Shown here: one piece after another, positions 8,060-11,739 of the stretch
Layout: the number at the start of each line of letters is the position of its first letter
Numbering within the stretch: position 1 is the first letter of the stretch
From: an uncultured Oscillospiraceae bacterium
GTDB taxonomy: Bacteria > Bacillota > Clostridia > Oscillospirales > Ruminococcaceae
Direction: 5' to 3'
Assembly (NCBI GenBank): GCA_934486875.1
Contig: CAKSPU010000058.1
Location: 1-11,739 of the forward strand
Length of the DNA stretch: 11,739 nt
Program-made: the position numbers and the translations under genes
The notes under the pieces: model-generated
What the model was told of the DNA's origin: nothing
Databases searched by the model: none
What the model saw: the letters and a program-made list of their open reading frames with translations, nothing else

Positions 8060-8064
8060 TAAAT

Positions 8065-8598
8065 ATGAATGAAAACAAGGGGCTTATCCACATTTACTGC
8101 GGTGACGGCAAGGGAAAAACAACCGCTGCGCTGGGACTGGCTCTCAGGGCTGCGGGAGCAGGTAAAAGGGTGCTTTTGGTTCAGCTTCTCAAAGGCAATC
8201 CCACTTCTGAGCTTGAAAGTCTGGCGCTTATCCCTGACATCAAGGTCATTCGTCCCGAAAAAAGCTTTGGCTTTACCTTCAATATGACTGATGAGCAGAA
8301 ATCGGAGCTTACGGATATCCATAACAGGCTGCTTGCATCTGCATTTGAGAAAATGTCTGCGGGTAACGTAGATATGCTCATTATTGATGAATTTTTCGGA
8401 GCATACAATAAAAAGCTTGTGGATACCGGTACGGCTGACAGGATCGTTTTTGAAAAGGCAGAACATTGCGAGCTTGTGCTGACGGGAAGAGACCCGCAGG
8501 AAAGGTTTGTTTCCGCAGCGGATTATGTCAGTGAGATAAAATGCGTAAAGCACCCGTATCAGCAGGGAATAACCGCTCGGAAGGGGATAGAATATTGA
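8065..8598 (+). CDS. cobO: Cob(I)yrinic acid a,c-diamide adenosyltransferase CobO (BtuR/CobA type)
   Basis: Transfers the 5'-deoxyadenosyl group of ATP to the reduced cobalt of corrinoids, forming the Co-C bond. With the ATG at 8065 it has 177 residues. Marks are P-loop GDGKGKTT (13-20), ALGLALRAAGAGKRVLLVQ following it, DMLIIDEFFGAYNKKLV (Walker B-like), ELVLTGRDPQERF, and a C-terminus KHPYQQGITARKGIEY that is nearly invariant in the BtuR/CobO family and ends exactly at the stop. A GTG at 8056 overlapping the cobQ stop is an alternative start adding three residues. The only upstream purine run (GAAAAG, 8048-8053) is two bases from that GTG and eleven from the ATG, so the ATG is preferred, with modest certainty. 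It belongs to the CobA/CobO/BtuR family, not the PduO or EutT types. Confidence 0.94.
   Translation: MNENKGLIHIYCGDGKGKTTAALGLALRAAGAGKRVLLVQLLKGNPTSELESLALIPDIKVIRPEKSFGFTFNMTDEQKSELTDIHNRLLASAFEKMSAGNVDMLIIDEFFGAYNKKLVDTGTADRIVFEKAEHCELVLTGRDPQERFVSAADYVSEIKCVKHPYQQGITARKGIEY
8579..8586 (+). promoter_or_regulatory. Ribosome binding site that sets the TTG start of cbiC
   Basis: GGAAGGGG ends eight bases before the TTG at 8595. It lies inside the end of cobO and supports a non-ATG start for cbiC over an ATG 54 bases further upstream. Confidence 0.6.
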
Positions 8599-9230
8599 AG
8601 CTTGAATATGTAAGACCTGAGGACATTGAAAAGAGAAGCTTTGAGATAATTGCATCGGAAATTGCCGAAAGGGGAGTTGAGCTTGACCCGAAAACTGCCC
8701 CTGTCCTTATGAGGGTGATACACACAACGGCGGATTTTGATTATCTTCAAAATCTGAAATTTTCCGAAAATGCCGTTGATACGGCGCTGAAAGTGCTTGA
8801 AAGCGGTGCATATATCGTGACAGATACCAATATGGCGCTTTCGGGGATAAACAAGGCGGCGCTCAAAAAGCTTGGCTGTGAGGCATTCTGCTATATGGCT
8901 GACCCTGATGTTGCGGCGGCGGCAAAGGAAAATGGGGTTACAAGAGCCTGTGCGTCGGTGGAAAAAGCGGCAAGGCTCGAGGGAAAGCCGCTGATACTTG
9001 TTTCCGGAAATGCCCCCACATTCCTTATAAGAGCAAGAGAGCTTATGGACGCAGGTCAGCTTTCTCCCGCACTGGTTATCGCAATGCCTGTGGGATTTGT
9101 AAACGTGGTGCAGTCAAAGGAGCTTATTATCTCATCGGGAGCGGAATATATTGCTGCCCGTGGAAGAAAAGGCGGCAGCAATGCGGCGGCTTCGGTGGTA
9201 AATGCACTGATGTATATGCTTACAAGATAA
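8595..9230 (+). CDS. cbiC: Cobalt-precorrin-8 methylmutase CbiC (CobH family)
   Basis: Moves the C-11 methyl group to C-12 to form cobyrinic acid, the substrate of CbiA. From the TTG at 8595 the protein has 211 residues, standard for the family, and opens with YVRPEDIEKRSFEII like other CbiC proteins. His43 in RVIHTTADFDY falls at the same number as the catalytic His43 of Pseudomonas denitrificans CobH, which supports this start. Other marks are TDTNMALSGI, LVSGNAPTFLIR, MPVGFVNVVQSKE and ARGRKGGSNAAASVVNAL. The more usual Glu in VxESKE is Gln here, of unknown effect. TTG overlaps the cobO stop as TTGA, a four-base coupled junction. An ATG at 8541 would add 18 unrelated residues from cobO and lacks support. 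It is the only corrin-ring assembly gene visible and the last gene of the cluster. Confidence 0.93.
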   Translation: MKLEYVRPEDIEKRSFEIIASEIAERGVELDPKTAPVLMRVIHTTADFDYLQNLKFSENAVDTALKVLESGAYIVTDTNMALSGINKAALKKLGCEAFCYMADPDVAAAAKENGVTRACASVEKAARLEGKPLILVSGNAPTFLIRARELMDAGQLSPALVIAMPVGFVNVVQSKELIISSGAEYIAARGRKGGSNAAASVVNALMYMLTR

Positions 9231-9263
9231 AACAATGCAGCCCTTTTACGGACTGCATTGTTT
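9230..9263. terminator. Bidirectional rho-independent terminator between convergent cbiC and glmM
   Basis: AAACAATGCAG at 9230-9240 is perfectly complementary to CTGCATTGTTT at 9253-9263, an 11-bp stem around a 12-base loop. The loop can pair CC/GG further after one mismatch. On the + strand the stem runs into a T-rich stretch (TTTATGCTCATTTTAAATT). On the - strand the stem's own GTTTTAT follows. The stem is only moderately GC-rich, so termination strength is uncertain, but the position right after the last cob gene and facing glmM fits. Confidence 0.75.
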
Positions 9264-9282
9264 ATGCTCATTTTAAATTATT

Positions 9283-10626
9283 TTAAATTATAAAGCCTTT
9301 TTCACGGACGGTATTTTCAACCATTGTTACATATTTATCGCAAAGCTCCTTGGTCTGGGCTTCTGCCATAATTCTGAGAAGAGGCTCTGTGCCGCTGGGA
9401 CGGACAAGCATTCTGCCGTTTGTACCAAGCTCTTCCTCAGCCTTTTTCACAGATGCCTTAACATCGGGGTCATTCAGCACGGCATTTTTGTCGGTAACTC
9501 TTACGTTTTTGAGCAGCTGGGGATAGATCGTCAGTGGTGCGCAGAGCTTTGCAAGGGTGCTCTTTTTGCTGCACATTACCTGCATAAGCTTGATAGCTGT
9601 GATTATGCCGTCGCCTGTGTTTGCGTATTTGCTGAAAATGATGTGTCCCGAATTTTCGCCGCCAAGCTTGTAGCCGTGTTCGTTCATACATTCATAAACG
9701 TATTTATCGCCTACGGCTGTCTTTTCGTAATTGATTCCAAGCTCGTCAAAAGCCTTGTAAAGACCGATGTTTGACATTACAGTTGTTACAACTGTATTAT
9801 GTTCAAGAGTGCCTTTTTCTTTCATATAGCTGCCGTAAATATAAAGTATCTTATCGCCGTCAACAACATCACCGTTTTCATCAACGGCAAGGCAGCGGTC
9901 AGCGTCACCGTCAAAAGCGAAGCCCGCATCAAGCTTCTGTTCCCTGACAAGCTTCTGAAGTCCTTCAATATGTGTGGAGCCGCAGTTTGTATTGATATTC
10001 AGTCCGTCAGGGTCATTGTTTATAACGTATGTCTTTGCGCCAAGAGCATCAAAAACACTTTTGGCAATATTGAAGGAAGAACCGTTTGCACAGTCAAGAC
10101 CTATCCTTTTGCCCTTAAGTGAATATACGGCGAGGGAAATAAGATAGCCGATGTAACGGTTTCTGCCTGCCGAATAATCTGTGGCACAGCCTATAGCATC
10201 TCTTTCAGCAAGGGGGATTTCGGGATATTCGCCGTCTATGTACTTTTCAATTTCAAGAATAACGCTTTCCTCAAGCTTTTCACCCTTGTTGTTGAAGAGC
10301 TTAATGCCGTTGTCATAAAAGGGATTGTGGCTTGCAGAGATCATTATTCCGCAGTCAAAATCATCTGTGCGGACAACGTAGGACACGCAGGGTGTGGTGG
10401 TGACGTGCATAAGGCTCACGTCCGCTCCCGAAGCTGTAAGACCTGCTACAAGAGCATATTCAAACATATATGAGCTTCTGCGGGTATCCTTGCCGATGAC
10501 CACAGAGCAGCGGTGATCCTTTCCGTAATAATGACCGATAAATCTGCCTATCTTAAAGGCGTGTTCAACGGTAAGAGTCTTGTTGGCTTCGCCTCGGAAG
10601 CCGTCAGTTCCGAAATATTTGGGCAT
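9283..10626 (-). CDS. glmM: Phosphoglucosamine mutase GlmM
   Basis: Interconverts glucosamine 6-phosphate and glucosamine 1-phosphate, the step leading to UDP-GlcNAc for peptidoglycan. The protein has 447 residues, the usual length. It starts MPKYFGTDGFRGEAN, the standard GlmM opening. Phosphoserine Ser99 lies in MISASHNPFYDNGIK (95-109), the metal-binding loop is DGDADR (239-244), the sugar-binding loop is GGENSGHI (323-330), and the phosphate-binding loop is RPSGTEPLLRI (409-419). The start chosen has its ATG complement at 10624-10626, with GGAG seven bases upstream. An ATG two codons earlier sits too close to that site, and one further up at 10674 adds a non-homologous leader. A strong promoter lies about 80 bases upstream. 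It is a housekeeping gene with no evident link to the B12 cluster; the GlmM type is favoured over phosphomannomutase by the opening and active-site loops. Confidence 0.96.
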   Translation of the reverse strand: MPKYFGTDGFRGEANKTLTVEHAFKIGRFIGHYYGKDHRCSVVIGKDTRRSSYMFEYALVAGLTASGADVSLMHVTTTPCVSYVVRTDDFDCGIMISASHNPFYDNGIKLFNNKGEKLEESVILEIEKYIDGEYPEIPLAERDAIGCATDYSAGRNRYIGYLISLAVYSLKGKRIGLDCANGSSFNIAKSVFDALGAKTYVINNDPDGLNINTNCGSTHIEGLQKLVREQKLDAGFAFDGDADRCLAVDENGDVVDGDKILYIYGSYMKEKGTLEHNTVVTTVMSNIGLYKAFDELGINYEKTAVGDKYVYECMNEHGYKLGGENSGHIIFSKYANTGDGIITAIKLMQVMCSKKSTLAKLCAPLTIYPQLLKNVRVTDKNAVLNDPDVKASVKKAEEELGTNGRMLVRPSGTEPLLRIMAEAQTKELCDKYVTMVENTVREKGFII

Positions 10627-10707
10627 TGTCATTCTCCGTTCGGTTGTATTTTTTATATTATATGTTATTATCACTAACCAATAATGATGTAAACAATTTC
10701 AAGAATA

Positions 10708-10736
10708 ATTTTACCATTTTATCTCCCGCTTGTCAA
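10708..10736 (-). promoter_or_regulatory. Sigma-A-like promoter for glmM
   Basis: On the - strand, TTGACA (10736-10731) and TAAAAT (10713-10708) are separated by exactly 17 bases. The -35 is perfect and the -10 has one mismatch to TATAAT. Transcription would start near 10701, leaving an AT-rich leader of about 75 bases before the glmM ATG. A weaker second pair, TTTACA at 10693-10688 with TAATAA 17 bases on, lies downstream of it. Activity is inferred from sequence only. Confidence 0.75.
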
Positions 10737-10798
10737 CAAAAAAGACTTTAAAAATAGTAACAATACGGTTACAGTCAGAACACAAAGCGGTACATTGA

Positions 10799-10827
10799 TT
10801 GACAGTATCATATTGCGGTGTTATACT
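10799..10827 (+). promoter_or_regulatory. Sigma-A-like promoter for the lipoprotein gene
   Basis: TTGACA (10799-10804) and TATACT (10822-10827) are separated by 17 bases, a perfect -35 and a -10 with one mismatch. The start would be near 10834, giving a leader of about 24 bases that holds AGGGGG (10845-10850), seven bases before the ATG. It drives away from glmM. The rest of the 231-base gap between the two genes shows no gene or RNA that I recognise. Confidence 0.8.
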
Positions 10828-10857
10828 GTAAATAAATATTTGACAGGGGGACGATTT

Positions 10858-11739
10858 ATGAAGAAAAAATATTTTGCGGCGGCTCTTGCTGCATTGATTC
10901 TAACTGCCTGCGGAAATGAAAATGTTGAAACAGAGGAAACTGACATAGTTGAAAGCCCGGTCAATTCCCAATCGGTCAGCATTGTGACTGAGATCTCTGA
11001 TGTGGTTGAGGACACTGCGGAGCAGGCAACGGAAAGCAGTGATATTACAGAGGTTCAGACATCTGATACAGCTTCTGAAAATGAAAAAGCATTCAGTTCA
11101 TATATTGACCTCTCAGAATTTTCGGACGAGGGATATTACACAGGCAGCTTTGGGGTATCGGGGGGAGATATTCTTATCGTGAAATATTACTTTGCTCCGA
11201 ATGGCGCAGCCGAGGCAAAGCCCGATTATATTGCGGGGATATCCCTTGATGACAAGTCACAAATTTTCAGGATAGATGCACCGTCCTCGGATTTTTATTT
11301 TTCTGATATCATTTCCGACGGAAAAAAGGGCGCAAGTATTTTTATGACGGACAGAGCGGGAGAAAATTCCACACTTATTGAATTTGACACCGGAGGAGGC
11401 CACACATTCACCGAGGGCGTTTCATCGGACGATTACGTTTATTCCTGGGGTGACAGGGCAGTAAAATGCGTAAACGGAAGCATTGTCAATGCATCTGACG
11501 GCACTGTGCTCTGCGCACGGACGGACGAGGAGGACGACCCCTATTTTGTTAAAAGCAAGACATATCGTTTCGGTATGCCGTTTGACGATGACCGCTTTCT
11601 TGTCAACCGTGTTGGCTACGAATGGGCAGACGGTGTGGAAATTTATGATTTTACTGCCAACACCCTTACAGAACTGCCCGACAGTGCCAATACTACTACA
11701 TTCGGAGTACATAACGGCTTGATATATACTGTTGACTGC
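10858..11739 (+). CDS. Secreted lipoprotein of unknown function, 3' end beyond window
   Basis: An open frame of 294 codons with no stop before the window edge. The ATG has AGGGGG seven bases upstream and a strong promoter before that. The N-terminus MKKKYFAAALAALILTACG is a type II signal peptide: a basic start, a hydrophobic core at 6-15 and lipobox LTAC with lipidation Cys18. Residues 19-77 form a low-complexity, acidic and Ser/Thr-rich linker, typical of a tether holding a domain away from the membrane. The rest is Asp/Gly- and aromatic-rich with short predicted strands (such as DILIVKYYF, DYVYSWGDRAVKCVNGSI and GVEIYDFTANTLTEL), which resembles WD40/YncE- or other propeller-like extracellular sensors, but no family is recognised. 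The function is not assigned and no link to cobalamin uptake is evident. Confidence 0.85.
   Translation, partial: MKKKYFAAALAALILTACGNENVETEETDIVESPVNSQSVSIVTEISDVVEDTAEQATESSDITEVQTSDTASENEKAFSSYIDLSEFSDEGYYTGSFGVSGGDILIVKYYFAPNGAAEAKPDYIAGISLDDKSQIFRIDAPSSDFYFSDIISDGKKGASIFMTDRAGENSTLIEFDTGGGHTFTEGVSSDDYVYSWGDRAVKCVNGSIVNASDGTVLCARTDEEDDPYFVKSKTYRFGMPFDDDRFLVNRVGYEWADGVEIYDFTANTLTELPDSANTTTFGVHNGLIYTVDC

Noticed and set aside
8032..8655. Antisense open frame of about 207 codons across cobO
   Set aside because: It is opposite a well-conserved cobO gene, shows no recognisable family or supported start, and follows from the codon bias of the + strand.
9799..10122. Open frame of about 107 codons on the + strand inside glmM
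   Set aside because: It lies wholly opposite conserved GlmM coding sequence, has no ribosome binding site of note and resembles no protein I know.
10757..10772. Small inverted repeat GTAAC-N6-GTTAC between the divergent promoters
   Set aside because: The arms are only 5 bp, which is expected by chance in this length of AT-rich sequence, and it lies outside both core promoters. Not strong enough to call an operator.
1..11739. CRISPR array, tRNA or rRNA gene, insertion sequence, phage genes or cobalamin riboswitch
   Set aside because: No repeat-spacer pattern, tRNA-like or rRNA sequence, transposase or terminal inverted repeat was seen. The only non-coding gaps above 50 bases (9231-9282 and 10627-10857) hold a terminator and promoters.

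Overview
The window is a dense cobalamin (vitamin B12) gene cluster on the + strand, followed by a convergent glmM gene and the start of a divergent lipoprotein gene. The organism looks like a low-to-mid GC Bacillota, most likely an anaerobic gut-type clostridial or Ruminococcus-like bacterium. This is inference from AAAGGAG-type ribosome binding sites, two near-consensus sigma-A promoters, a short Lys-rich lipoprotein signal peptide, and anaerobic-route style Cbi proteins. No species can be named from the sequence alone.

Positions 1-9230 hold eleven same-strand genes with no gap above about 20 bases and several overlaps, so they are very probably one transcript. In order they are cbiA (5' end cut off by the window), cobT, cobU, cobS, a short second CobU-like gene, cobC, cbiB, cobD, cobQ (cbiP), cobO (btuR) and cbiC. 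Together they cover almost all the late pathway. CbiC makes cobyrinate, CbiA amidates the a and c side chains, CobO adenosylates cobalt, and CobQ amidates the remaining side chains. CobD and CbiB make and attach the aminopropanol arm. CobU activates the product to GDP-cobinamide, CobT and CobC prepare alpha-ribazole, and CobS joins the halves. Only cbiC belongs to corrin-ring assembly; the other ring genes and any cobalamin riboswitch are not in view and may lie upstream of base 1.

Positions 9231-9282 form a convergent intergenic region with an 11-bp perfect hairpin that can serve both strands. Positions 9283-10626 (- strand) encode phosphoglucosamine mutase GlmM, a cell-wall precursor enzyme unrelated to B12. 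Positions 10627-10857 are a divergent promoter region with one strong sigma-A-like promoter in each direction. From 10858 a secreted lipoprotein of unknown function runs off the 3' edge.

Most of the window is orthodox. The least ordinary features are the two CobU-type genes, each lacking a different part of the family signature, and the 86-base out-of-frame overlap of cobD with the P-loop region of cobQ.
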